A DNA stretch of 64,000 nucleotides from Bacteroidales bacterium (GTDB taxonomy: Bacteria > Bacteroidota > Bacteroidia > Bacteroidales > P3). The notes beneath the pieces were generated by a model. That model was given only the letters and a program-made list of their open reading frames with translations. It searched no databases and was not told where the DNA came from. This document shows, piece by piece, positions 17,596 through 26,742 of this stretch. Both the position numbers and the translations under genes were made by a program. Where the stretch lies: NCBI GenBank assembly GCA_030523765.1, contig JAUNHX010000002.1:41342-105341 (forward strand). Reading direction: 5' to 3'. Each line of letters opens with the position of its first letter. Within the stretch, counting starts at the first letter, position 1.

Positions 17596-18567
17596 ATGGA
17601 CATGAGTATTCTCTTAATCGTAGTAGCATGTATCGTTTTACTGATACTGTTCCTCTGGCTTGTTCCTATTGGAATATGGTTCCAAGCACTTATTTCGGGT
17701 GTCCACACCTCGCTAATTCAGTTGATCTTTATGCGTTTCCGTAAGGTACCACCTAACGTGATTGTCACCAATATGATCGCTGCATCAAAAGCCGGTTTGA
17801 CTCTAAAACAGAATGATCTTGAGGCTCACTATCTTGCTGGAGGCCGCGTGAACAGTGTGGTAAACGCACTGATTAGCGCTGATAAAGCCAATATGAACCT
17901 CGATTTCAAAACCTGTACAGCTATCGACTTGGCTGGTCGCGATGTGCTGAAAGCTGTTCAGACATCGGTGAATCCCAAAGTGATCGACACCCCTCCCGTG
18001 GCCGCTGTTGCCAAAGATGGTATCCAGCTGATTGCCAAAGCGCGTGTTACGGTACGTACCAACATCAAGCAACTGGTGGGTGGTGCTGGCGAAGAGACGA
18101 TCTTGGCCCGCGTAGGCGAAGGTATCGTTACCTCTATCGGTAGCGCCTCGAGCCACAAGCAGGTGCTTGAAAATCCCGATTCTATCTCCAAACTGGTGCT
18201 TACCAAGGGTCTTGATAGCGGTACCGCTTTCGAAATTCTTTCAATTGATATTGCTGATATTGATGTGGGTAAAAACATCGGTGCCCAGCTGCAGATGGAT
18301 CAGGCCAATGCCGACAAGAATATTGCTCAGGCTAAGGCTGAGGAACGTCGCGCTATGGCTGTAGCCAGCGAGCAGGAGATGAAGGCTAAAGCACAAGAGG
18401 CTCGCGCCAAAGTGATTGAGGCTGAAGCCGAAGTGCCTTTGGCTATGGCTGAAGCTTTCCGCAACGGCAATCTCGGTATTATGGACTACTACCGCATGAA
18501 GAATATCCAAGCCGATACCGACATGCGTGAAAGTATCTCCAAACCTGCAGCACCTAAGAAAGACTAA
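17596..18567 (+). CDS. floA: Flotillin-like protein FloA
   Basis: A 323-residue membrane scaffold protein of the FloA/UPF0365 family, which organises functional membrane microdomains. An N-terminal hydrophobic hairpin (residues ~5-45) is followed by '[11 protein letters not shown]' and the SPFH-like domain ('[39 protein letters not shown]'). A long Ala/Glu-rich coiled coil follows (residues ~230-290, '[19 protein letters not shown]'). Length and order of motifs are normal. The second ATG two codons in is also possible. It pairs with the nfeD-like gene 53 bases upstream and is closed by a terminator. Confidence 0.93.
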   Translation: MDMSILLIVVACIVLLILFLWLVPIGIWFQALISGVHTSLIQLIFMRFRKVPPNVIVTNMIAASKAGLTLKQNDLEAHYLAGGRVNSVVNALISADKANMNLDFKTCTAIDLAGRDVLKAVQTSVNPKVIDTPPVAAVAKDGIQLIAKARVTVRTNIKQLVGGAGEETILARVGEGIVTSIGSASSHKQVLENPDSISKLVLTKGLDSGTAFEILSIDIADIDVGKNIGAQLQMDQANADKNIAQAKAEERRAMAVASEQEMKAKAQEARAKVIEAEAEVPLAMAEAFRNGNLGIMDYYRMKNIQADTDMRESISKPAAPKKD

Positions 18568-18591
18568 TACGATATTTTTTCGTATAACTCT

Positions 18592-18667
18592 GGGGAATAG
18601 CGATTGGGGTTAACTTATCAAGGCATTGATCGTTAACAAGATACCCCCTATCACTATTCCCCTTTTT
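18592..18667 (+). terminator. Long stem-loop terminator after floA
   Basis: GGGGAATAG (18592-18600) pairs with CTATTCCCC (18654-18662), with a further GAT/ATC and GGGG/CCCC extension. An internal GTTAAC/GTTAAC pair sits in the large loop. Five T residues follow directly. Confidence 0.8.
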
Positions 18668-18761
18668 GTTCTTTTAAAACCCTACGTATACTATCAAGAA
18701 AAATCAATAGTATCTAAATCAGTGGGGTATCACAGAATACGATTATAACGATTATAGGAAT

Positions 18762-19994
18762 ATGGCTACGGTTGATAAACAGTACAGGCTGCCTTTTGTG
18801 CTAGTTACCTCACTCTTCTTACTGTGGGGTTTGGCTAATAATATGACCGACACCCTTCTGGCAGCATTCAAACGCATCATGTCGATGAGTGATACCCAAA
18901 CTTCACTCATCCAGTTTGCTTTCTACGGGGCCTATTTCTGTTTCGCTCTGCCTGCGGCTCTCTATATCAAACGCTATAGTTATAAATCGGGTATCATTTT
19001 AGGATTGTGTCTATATGCTGGAGGTGCTATGCTCTTTTGGCCAGCAGCACAAGCAGCCTCGTATGCCTTCTATTTGATAGCTATCTATATTATGGCAGGT
19101 GGTTGCTCAGTATTAGAAACAACAGCCAATCCCTATATTTTCTCAATGGGAAGTCCAGAAACGGCCACTCGTCGTCTCAATATTGCCCAAGCGTTTAACC
19201 CTATTGGCAGCATTGTAGGTATCCTGATGAGCAAATTCTTTATCCTCGACAACATTTCGCTCCAATCGGTCAGTGGCACCTATGCTGTGCTAGGCCTCAT
19301 CTTATTGGCCATCATGATCGTTATGATATGCATAAAGATGCCTCTCGGTCGCGATACCTCCAACAGTCCTTCCCTACGAAGTAGCCTTCAGCGACTTGTA
19401 CGTAATCGGCGTTATCGAGGTGGCGTGATTGCCCAGTTTTTCTATGTTGGGGCCCAGATATGTGTATGGTCTTTCACCATCCGCATCGTAATGCAGGAAC
19501 TCAATGTAACCGAACCAGTAGCAGCCAATATCTATCTACTATCCATAGTAGGATTCTGCCTTAGTCGTTTTATCTATACTTGGCTAATGAAATACATTGC
19601 ACCCGAACGACTCCTACTTATAGGTTCTGTTCTCTCTATTATAAGTACGGCCCTTGTTATCATTACTAGCGGAAGGACTCTCACCATAGCTTTGATACTC
19701 ATCAGTATCTTCATGTCGCTTATGTTCCCCACCATTTATGGCATTGCCCTCGAGGGGGTTGAGAATCCCGCCTATGGAGGACAACACGGAGATGCCAAAC
19801 TTGGTGCTAGTGGTCTCATTATGGCTATTCTTGGCGGAGCCATACTCACACCCTTGATGGGATTCCTTTCGGACAATACCAGCATCAACTTCGCCTATAT
19901 CGTTCCTCTAATCTGCTTCATCATCGTAATGATATATGCAGCAATAGAATCTCACAGAAAACAAACCCTTCAACCAACAGCACTACAATCATGA
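18762..19994 (+). CDS. fucP: Sugar:H+ symporter, FucP family (MFS)
   Basis: A 410-residue major facilitator with 12 predicted transmembrane segments. It resembles the fucose/glucose/galactose:H+ symporter family: 'FLLWGLANNMTDTLLAAFKRIMSM', 'QFAFYGAYFCFALPAA', 'GGCSVLETTANPYIFSMG' and 'RRLNIAQAFNPIGSIVG' are the family's signature helices. It would import L-fucose or a related hexose. Its stop overlaps the next start (ATGA), and the next two genes are a nucleotidylyltransferase-kinase fusion and a mutarotase, so deoxy-sugar uptake is the likely role. Substrate choice cannot be read from sequence alone. Confidence 0.85.
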   Translation: MATVDKQYRLPFVLVTSLFLLWGLANNMTDTLLAAFKRIMSMSDTQTSLIQFAFYGAYFCFALPAALYIKRYSYKSGIILGLCLYAGGAMLFWPAAQAASYAFYLIAIYIMAGGCSVLETTANPYIFSMGSPETATRRLNIAQAFNPIGSIVGILMSKFFILDNISLQSVSGTYAVLGLILLAIMIVMICIKMPLGRDTSNSPSLRSSLQRLVRNRRYRGGVIAQFFYVGAQICVWSFTIRIVMQELNVTEPVAANIYLLSIVGFCLSRFIYTWLMKYIAPERLLLIGSVLSIISTALVIITSGRTLTIALILISIFMSLMFPTIYGIALEGVENPAYGGQHGDAKLGASGLIMAILGGAILTPLMGFLSDNTSINFAYIVPLICFIIVMIYAAIESHRKQTLQPTALQS

Positions 19995-21169
19995 ACAAGA
20001 AAGTCTTCGTTTCGGGCTGTTATGATCTGCTTCACAGCGGCCATGTAGAATTCTTCAAACAAGCCGCTTCCTACGGCGACCTCTATGTAGGTATAGGGAG
20101 CGATGCTACTATCCTCGATTATAAACATCACAAAACGGTCTATTCCGAACAGGAACGACTCTTTATGGTTAAAAGCATACGTTATGTAAAAGATGCCTAC
20201 ATCAATGCTGGTCATGGAGTGATGGACTTTATTCCTACTTTGGATATTGTTCATCCCGATATCCTTGTGGTCAACGCCGATGGAAGCAATGAAGAAAAAC
20301 GGATGCTCTGCCAAGAGCGAGGAATAGAATACATTGTTTTAGATCGTATACCCCACGATGGACTTACTGCCAGATCGTCGACCGAATTGAAAAAAGTTGA
20401 AAGTCAACTACCCACCCGTCTCGATTTGGCAGGCACTTGGATCGACCAACCCTATGTGTCGTGCTATGCACCTGGATGGGCTATTACCATCTCGCTTGAA
20501 CCCACCTTTGAAATACGCGAACGTTGTGGTCTCTCCACTTCTACCCGCAATGTCATCAAAAAGATATGGCCCTATCAACTACCCGTCAATATGGACCCCG
20601 AGATGTTGGCCCGAATGGTATTCTGTGTTGAGAATCATCCTGAAAAAGAAGATGGTATCATCAGTGGCGCACAAGATGCTATAGGCATATGTGTTCCTGG
20701 TCTTTGTCGCCACTATTACGATAGTCATTTTTGGCCTTCCGCTATCGAAACCTGCCAGGATGAACAAATCCTGCTTTGGCTTGAGCAGCATCTTGTTATG
20801 ATACCTATGGATCCCCGTCCACAAGGATGCAATGTCCTTACGGGAAAAGATATTACCCGCACAAAAGTGCAGAACCTCGCAGCAGCTGCCGACCGATGCT
20901 GGACTGCCATCAAATCGCGCAACCTTCTTGCTTTCGCTCAAGCCTACCGCGATAGTTTCGAAGCTCAAACGGCTATGTTCCCCGCTATGATACAAGGTAA
21001 TGTAGAGTCCTTTATTGAGCACTTCAGCTCCGACCCATTAGTGATGGCTTGGAAGATGCCTGGAGCAGGTGGCGGAGGCTATCTAGCACTCGTAGTCTCC
21101 GATACTGATACCTTCTTGCAGTCTCATCCTGAAGCTATACAACTCACCATACGGAGAGCTGGAATGTAG
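19991..21169 (+). CDS. Cytidylyltransferase-like/GHMP kinase-like fusion protein
   Basis: A 392-residue two-domain protein. Residues 1-135 form a nucleotidyltransferase of the glycerol-3-phosphate cytidylyltransferase type: SGCYDLLHSGHVEF contains the HxGH nucleotide-binding site, and 'ARSSTELKK' replaces the usual RST(T/S) motif. From residue ~143 the GHMP kinase start motif appears (RLDLAGTWIDQPYVS), and near residue 358 the third GHMP motif (PGAGGGGYLA). The central GHMP ATP-binding motif is not obvious. It overlaps fucP by 4 bases, so a role in activating or salvaging a fucose- or rhamnose-like sugar is likely. It is much shorter than the Bacteroides Fkp enzyme. Confidence 0.75.
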   Translation: MNKKVFVSGCYDLLHSGHVEFFKQAASYGDLYVGIGSDATILDYKHHKTVYSEQERLFMVKSIRYVKDAYINAGHGVMDFIPTLDIVHPDILVVNADGSNEEKRMLCQERGIEYIVLDRIPHDGLTARSSTELKKVESQLPTRLDLAGTWIDQPYVSCYAPGWAITISLEPTFEIRERCGLSTSTRNVIKKIWPYQLPVNMDPEMLARMVFCVENHPEKEDGIISGAQDAIGICVPGLCRHYYDSHFWPSAIETCQDEQILLWLEQHLVMIPMDPRPQGCNVLTGKDITRTKVQNLAAAADRCWTAIKSRNLLAFAQAYRDSFEAQTAMFPAMIQGNVESFIEHFSSDPLVMAWKMPGAGGGGYLALVVSDTDTFLQSHPEAIQLTIRRAGM

Positions 21170-21219
21170 TATTTCCCTATACGCTAATCCTCTATCTAAA
21201 CAAAGAAAATACCCATTCA

Positions 21220-21558
21220 ATGAAACGCTATTGCCAAACGCTACAACTTGTAGACAACCCCAAATTGATTGAGCAATACCTCGAGGCACATCGACATGTA
21301 TGGCCCGAAGTTATCGAAGGATAACACCAAGTAGGTATTATCCAAATGCAAATATACTGTCTTGGACGCCAACTCTTCATGATCTGCGATACTATCGACA
21401 CCTTTGATTGGCAACGCGATATGGCTCGATTGGCTACCCTACCCCGACAAGCAGAATGGGAAGCCTATGTGGCTCAATTCCAAGGATGCGATGCCAACCT
21501 ACCCTCTAATCAAAAATGGCAACTCATGGAGCAAATATTTGATTCCGAGAAGAATTAA
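21220..21558 (+). pseudogene. L-rhamnose mutarotase family gene with in-frame stop
   Basis: The reading frame begins MKRYCQTLQLVDNP and continues to 'RHVWPEVIEG', then meets TAA at 21322-21324 (codon 35), and continues in the same frame for 77 codons with 'QVGIIQMQIYCLGRQLFM' and 'KWQLMEQIF'. Both halves match the RhaM/COG3254 mutarotase family end to end, with the stop replacing a single residue. The intact enzyme would interconvert anomers of L-rhamnose or L-fucose, fitting fucP and the kinase fusion upstream. A one-base change (for example from CAA, AAA or TTA) explains it. It is either a recent pseudogene or a sequence error. Confidence 0.8.
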
Positions 21559-21612
21559 ACCTTCTCTATAGCATCGCAAACAGTCTCTATATTGCCAACA
21601 ATATAAATAAAA

Positions 21613-21640
21613 CGGCTACTGATTATTTAAACAGCAGCCG
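21613..21640. terminator. Bidirectional terminator between the sugar operon and proS
   Basis: CGGCTACTG pairs with CAGCAGCCG (one mismatch) across a 10-base AT loop. A T tract lies on the plus side (TTTCTTT) and an A tract upstream serves the minus strand. The flanking genes converge here. Confidence 0.7.
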
Positions 21641-21688
21641 TTTCTTTATGGTCAGACAGATTAATCCAACCTTTATTATTTCAGCACA

Positions 21689-23161
21689 TTAATAAGCACG
21701 AGCAAAGATTACGCGACGATGTGAGGGCTTACCACTATAGATGCATGTACCCTCTTCGTCTGGAGCATCGTTAGGAATACAGCGAATAGTAGCTTTCGTT
21801 TCCTCTTTGATGCGCTCTTCGGTCTCGGTAGTACCATCCCAATGACACAACAAGAATCCACCCTTCTCGATCTCTGTCTTGAAGTCTTCCCAAGTATCCA
21901 CCTTGCGGGTATTCTCCTCACGGAATTTGAGAGCACGCTGGAAGAGATTGTTTTGAATATCCTCTAGCAGTTGCTCTATATGTTCAACTATACCCACCAA
22001 AGGCATCGTTACTTTCTCGAGCGTATCACGGCGGCAAACTTCACAAGTACCTTGCTCCAAATCGCGAGGGCCGATAGCCAAACGTACAGGATAACCCTTG
22101 AACTCGTATTCATTGAACTTCCAACCTGGCTTGTATTCAGTACGATCATCATACTTAACTGTAATGCCCTTAGCCTTCAGTCCTTCGAGGATAGGTTGTA
22201 TATGCTCACTGATAGCGGGAAGTTGAGCAGCATCTTTATAGATAGGGATGATAGCCACTTGGGTAGGAGCTAGCTTAGGAGGAAGTACCAATCCGTTATC
22301 GTCACTGTGGGTCATAATCAAAGCACCCATCAAACGAGTAGAAACGCCCCAAGAGGTAGCCCATACTGACTCTAGTTTATTCTCCTTGTTAAGGAAAGTA
22401 ACATCGAATGCTTTAGCGAAGTTCTGTCCTAAGAAGTGTGATGTTCCTGCTTGCAAAGCTTTACCATCCTGCATCATAGCCTCGATGCTATAAGTATCAA
22501 GAGCTCCAGCAAAACGTTCGTTGGGCGACTTGAGACCGCGCACCACAGGCACTGCCATCCACTTTTCAGCAAAATCGGCATATACGCCTTGCATTCGCTT
22601 GGCTTCTTCCTCAGCCTCTTCACGGGTAGCATGTGCAGTATGGCCTTCTTGCCAAAGGAATTCGGCTGTACGAAGGAACATGCGGGTACGCATTTCCCAG
22701 CGCACCACATTAGCCCATTGGTTGCAAAGAATAGGAAGATCACGATACGACTTGATCCAATTCTTATAGGTACTCCAAATAATGGTCTCGCTAGTAGGAC
22801 GAACAATCAATTCCTCTTCCAAACGAGCATCAGGATCAACCACCACACCCGTTCCTTCTTCGTTGGTTTTTAGACGATAGTGTGTTACCACTGCACATTC
22901 CTTAGCGAAGCCCTTTACGTGGTCGGCCTCACGGCTAAGGAACGATTTAGGAATAAACAAAGGGAAATAAGCATTGACGTGGCCCGTATCCTTAAACATC
23001 TTATCCAAAGCATCGTGCATCTTTTCCCAAATAGCGTAGCCATAAGGCTTGATAACCATACAACCACGGACAGCGCTATTCTCGGCCAAATCGGCTCTTA
23101 CAACGAGTTCGTTGTACCATTCGGAGTAGTTTTCTGAACGTTTTACAAAATCTTTTGCCAT
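21689..23161 (-). CDS. proS: Prolyl-tRNA synthetase
   Basis: A 490-residue class II aminoacyl-tRNA synthetase charging tRNA-Pro. It is the short, eukaryote/archaeon-like ProS type without an editing insert. Visible class II features are '[14 protein letters not shown]' (motif 1 region), '[18 protein letters not shown]' and '[23 protein letters not shown]' (motif 2), and '[26 protein letters not shown]' (motif 3). The C-terminal domain holds Cys residues (GTCEVCRR) and ends in Tyr, as in its subfamily. It is transcribed alone on the minus strand, divergent from the next gene. Confidence 0.95.
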   Translation of the reverse strand: MAKDFVKRSENYSEWYNELVVRADLAENSAVRGCMVIKPYGYAIWEKMHDALDKMFKDTGHVNAYFPLFIPKSFLSREADHVKGFAKECAVVTHYRLKTNEEGTGVVVDPDARLEEELIVRPTSETIIWSTYKNWIKSYRDLPILCNQWANVVRWEMRTRMFLRTAEFLWQEGHTAHATREEAEEEAKRMQGVYADFAEKWMAVPVVRGLKSPNERFAGALDTYSIEAMMQDGKALQAGTSHFLGQNFAKAFDVTFLNKENKLESVWATSWGVSTRLMGALIMTHSDDNGLVLPPKLAPTQVAIIPIYKDAAQLPAISEHIQPILEGLKAKGITVKYDDRTEYKPGWKFNEYEFKGYPVRLAIGPRDLEQGTCEVCRRDTLEKVTMPLVGIVEHIEQLLEDIQNNLFQRALKFREENTRKVDTWEDFKTEIEKGGFLLCHWDGTTETEERIKEETKATIRCIPNDAPDEEGTCIYSGKPSHRRVIFARAY

Positions 23162-23212
23162 GATGTTAATATCTTTTTTGAATTAATTATCGAACAATTA
23201 GAGAAAAATTAC

Positions 23213-23220
23213 TATCTTTG
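23213..23220 (+). promoter_or_regulatory. -7 box for the Tyr/Trp-rich protein gene
   Basis: TATCTTTG followed by CATCG, an exact TAnnTTTG element 83 bases before the ATG at 23303. No clear -33 element is visible. Confidence 0.55.
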
Positions 23221-23302
23221 CATCGTGATTTTTCGAGCGGCAAAATTACTACTTTTTTGCCAAAGAGCAATAAAATGAATAGAATAGAAAGGAAATAAAA
23301 AC

Positions 23303-24649
23303 ATGAAAAGATTTAGAATCAGTTTTATAGTTGCTGTAATTTTTGTTCTTTGGGGAACAGAAAACAGCATTGCACAACCTGCCAATGGGGGTGCAAATTA
23401 CTATTCTAACCCTCGTGTAGGTGTTAAAGCTAAAGCTCCAAATGCCTATCAAGACAGCAACGTTGTGGCTAAAAGCGAAAACCTCACTATCGACCTGGTA
23501 GGTGAACAAGGAGTTGCTGATGTCAATCCCGACTCTATACAAGGCACCTTTGATTCCTCCTATTACGATTACGAATACACGGCCCGCATCAACCGTTTCC
23601 ATCGCCAAATGGGATGGAACTATTTCGACCCCTACTATACCGACCTTTACTGGTATACTGGTAATCCCTACTATTGGGGCACCTCCATCTACTGGAGCTG
23701 GGGTTCTCCTTGGGGCTGGTACTATACTCCCTATAGCTATTACTATCGCAGTGCCTACTGGGCCTATGGTGCTTGGAATCCCTATTGGGGCTATTCCTAC
23801 TATCCTTGGGGTTGGGATCCTTATTACGATTTCTATTGGGGACCATACTACGGTAGTTACTACAGTTACTATGGCTATGGTTGGGGCTGGGCACCCGGCT
23901 ACTATGGCTACGATAACTACGGCTATCAAGGACGTACCCGTGATCCCCTCTTAGGTCACGGAGCCCTTCCTGGCAATGGTCATGGAGCGTTAACCAGTCG
24001 TGGCAGCCAAACATCTGCACCCGCCACCACCCGTCGCGGAGGTGTTGACATCAACAACAATCGAGGTGTAGGCTCGCGAACTTCTGCTACCCGTAGCGCT
24101 ACTTCCCGTCCTACAAACAGTAGTCGTACTGTTAGTGGATCTCGATATAGCAAACCCACCGAACTAGCCAACGCCCGTAACACCCAAACCTCGCAACGCA
24201 CCACCAACGGACGCAGCAACTACGGACGTACCGCTACCAGCCGTACCTCAACCGCATCTACCCCTACTACGAACGGCAGTTACCGCAATGGTTCCACCCC
24301 TCGCAGCAGCTATAATACTAGCGCTACTACCCGTAGTAGTTACAACAGCTCTGCTCCCTCACGCAGCAACTACAACACCAGTACCTCTAGCCGTACTGTA
24401 TCTCCCAGTAGTTCCATGAGAAATACAAGCACTAGCAGTTCCTACCGCAGTAGCTCATCATCGACTAGTCGTAGCAGCAGTTCCTTCAGTAACAGTTCCT
24501 CATCCTCTAGTCGCAGTAGTAGTTCCTTTGGTAGCAGTTCGTCATCATCGCGCAGTAGCAGTTCCTTTGGCGGAGGAAGTCACAGCAGTGGTGGAAGTCA
24601 CAGCGGCGGTGGTCACATTAGTAGTGGCGGCTCCCACTCTAGAAGATAA
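23303..24649 (+). CDS. Secreted low-complexity protein (Tyr/Trp/Gly-rich, then Ser/Arg-rich)
   Basis: I know no function for this 448-residue protein. A signal peptide (residues 1-25, ending SIAQ) sends it out of the cytoplasm. Residues ~85-215 are extremely rich in Tyr, Trp, Gly and Pro, with repeated YYW/YYG and WGW motifs. Residues ~230-400 are Ser/Thr/Arg/Asn-rich ('SRTSTAST', 'TTRSSYN'), and the last ~70 residues consist of Ser runs, then Gly/His/Ser. This composition suggests a cell-surface or matrix protein rather than an enzyme. It is followed 71 bases later by the alkaline phosphatase gene. Confidence 0.75.
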   Translation: MKRFRISFIVAVIFVLWGTENSIAQPANGGANYYSNPRVGVKAKAPNAYQDSNVVAKSENLTIDLVGEQGVADVNPDSIQGTFDSSYYDYEYTARINRFHRQMGWNYFDPYYTDLYWYTGNPYYWGTSIYWSWGSPWGWYYTPYSYYYRSAYWAYGAWNPYWGYSYYPWGWDPYYDFYWGPYYGSYYSYYGYGWGWAPGYYGYDNYGYQGRTRDPLLGHGALPGNGHGALTSRGSQTSAPATTRRGGVDINNNRGVGSRTSATRSATSRPTNSSRTVSGSRYSKPTELANARNTQTSQRTTNGRSNYGRTATSRTSTASTPTTNGSYRNGSTPRSSYNTSATTRSSYNSSAPSRSNYNTSTSSRTVSPSSSMRNTSTSSSYRSSSSSTSRSSSSFSNSSSSSSRSSSSFGSSSSSSRSSSSFGGGSHSSGGSHSGGGHISSGGSHSRR

Positions 24650-24720
24650 TCTCTCTACTCCTACATCGTTCGCATCAATAAAATAGTCAATTCAAACTAG
24701 ATTATTATTCAACTTAACCG

Positions 24721-25869
24721 ATGAAAAAAACAACGTTCTTTGTTGCTATAGCTATTACTTTTACCGCAACTCTTTCCAGTTGTAAATCCACACGTTTAGC
24801 CTCCAATGATTATGATGTTGAGGTGGTAGAGGTGGTAGAAGAGCCCGTCCGCAGCGTTAAAAATATTATTCTTGTCATAGGTGACGGCATGGGTCCCGCC
24901 CAAGTAACGGCCTCTATAGTACAGGCACAAGGCGATAACTCTCAGTTCCTCCGCTTTCCTTATTCTGGCTTTAGCAGAACTCATTCCTACGATAAATACA
25001 CTACCGATTCGGGAGCTGGTGGCACTGCTATCGTTACTGGACACAAAGTTCAGAACGGACATATTGCCCTTTCACCCAACAACCGTCCTTGGCCCTCTCT
25101 TTTTTACACTCTAAACAAAGAGCAAGGTTTATCTACAGGTTTTGTTGTTACTAGCAGTGTGCTTGATGCCACACCCGCTAGCACCTACGCCCATGTACCC
25201 GATCGCCATATGTGGGACCGCATCAGTCTTCAGATGTCTCAATGCCCCCATACTGTTATGATGGGTGGCGACAAAGAGCACTTCTTGCCTGCCAACAGAA
25301 AAGATGATCTTTCTCCTCTCGACACACTGCGCCTACGAGGCTACGAATTAGTATATAATATTGACAGCATGGTTAATAGCACTAGCACCAAACTAGTAGC
25401 ACTTCCCTTCATGGGGAATCCACCCAGCGCTGCAACCCGCAACGATTTTCTTCCCAAAGGTGTTGAGAAAGCCATCTCCATCCTCAACCAAGATCCTGAT
25501 GGTTTTGCCCTACTCGTAGAGGGCTCGCAGATTGACTGGGCAGGTCACAATAACGACTCTGAATTTCTGAAAGAAGAACTTTCCGATTTCGAGAAAACGC
25601 TAAAGATCATCCTTGACTTTGCTGAGCAGGATGGCAATACCCTAGTCGTAGTGACAGCCGATCATGAGACTGGAGGACTTGCATTAGTAAATGGCAATAT
25701 TGAGAATGGAACCAACGATACCCGCTGGATTCACGGAAGCCATACTGCCGTTATGGTACCCATCTTCTCCTATGGTCCTGGCTCCAATTATTTCTCTGGT
25801 ATCAAACAGAATACCGACATCTACCATATCATCATGAACCTTTTCGGTCAAACCATTCTTGAAAAATAG
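24721..25869 (+). CDS. Alkaline phosphatase (PhoA family) lipoprotein
   Basis: A 382-residue phosphomonoesterase, exported as a lipoprotein (lipobox LSSC, Cys21). The PhoA-type metal and catalytic motifs are clear: IGDGMG with Asp55, TTDSGAGGTA with the nucleophile Ser97 (or Thr95), 'LLVEGSQIDWAGHNND' with metal ligands, 'VVTADHETGGL', and the final metal His in 'WIHGSHTAVMVPIFSYGPG'. It would release phosphate from organic esters at the cell envelope. Length is normal for the compact bacterial type. It is co-directional with the following outer membrane protein gene, 27 bases away. Confidence 0.92.
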   Translation: MKKTTFFVAIAITFTATLSSCKSTRLASNDYDVEVVEVVEEPVRSVKNIILVIGDGMGPAQVTASIVQAQGDNSQFLRFPYSGFSRTHSYDKYTTDSGAGGTAIVTGHKVQNGHIALSPNNRPWPSLFYTLNKEQGLSTGFVVTSSVLDATPASTYAHVPDRHMWDRISLQMSQCPHTVMMGGDKEHFLPANRKDDLSPLDTLRLRGYELVYNIDSMVNSTSTKLVALPFMGNPPSAATRNDFLPKGVEKAISILNQDPDGFALLVEGSQIDWAGHNNDSEFLKEELSDFEKTLKIILDFAEQDGNTLVVVTADHETGGLALVNGNIENGTNDTRWIHGSHTAVMVPIFSYGPGSNYFSGIKQNTDIYHIIMNLFGQTILEK

Positions 25870-25896
25870 AGCAAACAACTAAGATAAAGACCTTCT

Positions 25897-26724
25897 ATGA
25901 AAAAGATTCTCATATCGTTGCTACTAGGGCTTGTATCGATAGGAGTAGAGGCACAAGTAATCACACATGTAGACACCATCGAATGCTCTATTATTGGATT
26001 CCGTGTTGGTGCCGTAGCCCCTTCTAGTGCCTTCTCGTATTGCAAAACGCCTTCTGGTGACAAAGACACCATAGGCACTATGGCTGATCTATACAAAGCC
26101 CCCTATATCAATTTTGGTGTAGACTATAAATACAAATTTCTCTCCAACTGGCTGATCTATGCTACGGGCGACTTTTACTTTGGCAACGATAACCTTACCC
26201 AACAGCAAGATCGCATGGGCATTTGGAGTAGCGACCCCACCCCTATCATCATCGGTACCAACGGCACCGATGCCAACATTACCTGTTACAATCGTGGTAT
26301 AGCGCTCCAAATTGGAGTAGGCAAGATTTTCGCTTTTAGCGATAAGAATCCAAACTCTGGTTTAATAGCCCGCATGGGAGGTGGATGGCAGCAGAACCAC
26401 ACTGTTTTCACCCTCCACGATGTACACGCTCCCCAAATTGAAGGAGACTATGCCCGTCTTTACGATCATCAACGAAGAGGGGCTATCCTCACCGAGAGCA
26501 TAGGCTACATCTTTATGAGTAACCACCGTAATCTAATGAATGCCTCCATCGAGTTCGAGATAAGTCAATTTTGGAGCCATTCCACTCGCGATTATATGAT
26601 AGATCATGTTATGGGACTTCAGGGTCCCGATAACAACCGCTATTTCGACCTCCTATATAGCATCAAACTCACTTGGATGTTCCCCCTTACAGGTCGTCCG
26701 ACCTACGACTATTTCTACTATTAA
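25897..26724 (+). CDS. Putative outer membrane beta-barrel protein
   Basis: I do not recognise a specific family. The 275-residue product has a signal peptide (residues 1-19, ending VEAQ) and alternating amphipathic strands with many aromatic residues ('YINFGVDYKYKFLSNWLIYATGDFYFG', 'GIALQIGVGKIFAF'), ending in 'YDYFYY', typical of an eight- to twelve-stranded outer membrane barrel. It lies 18 bases before the Kdo transferase fusion gene and probably shares its transcript, so an envelope role is plausible. Confidence 0.7.
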   Translation: MKKILISLLLGLVSIGVEAQVITHVDTIECSIIGFRVGAVAPSSAFSYCKTPSGDKDTIGTMADLYKAPYINFGVDYKYKFLSNWLIYATGDFYFGNDNLTQQQDRMGIWSSDPTPIIIGTNGTDANITCYNRGIALQIGVGKIFAFSDKNPNSGLIARMGGGWQQNHTVFTLHDVHAPQIEGDYARLYDHQRRGAILTESIGYIFMSNHRNLMNASIEFEISQFWSHSTRDYMIDHVMGLQGPDNNRYFDLLYSIKLTWMFPLTGRPTYDYFYY

Positions 26725-26742
26725 TGATCAAAGTTTCACCCT

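Noticed and set aside
21346-21558. Stand-alone 70-codon gene
   Set aside because: It is the 3' part of the mutarotase frame after the in-frame TAA, not an independent gene.
23249-23929. Minus-strand 226-codon open frame and plus-strand 150-codon frame inside the Tyr/Trp-rich gene
   Set aside because: Their Ile/Val/Pro-rich products are by-products of the biased TAY/TGG codons of the real gene.
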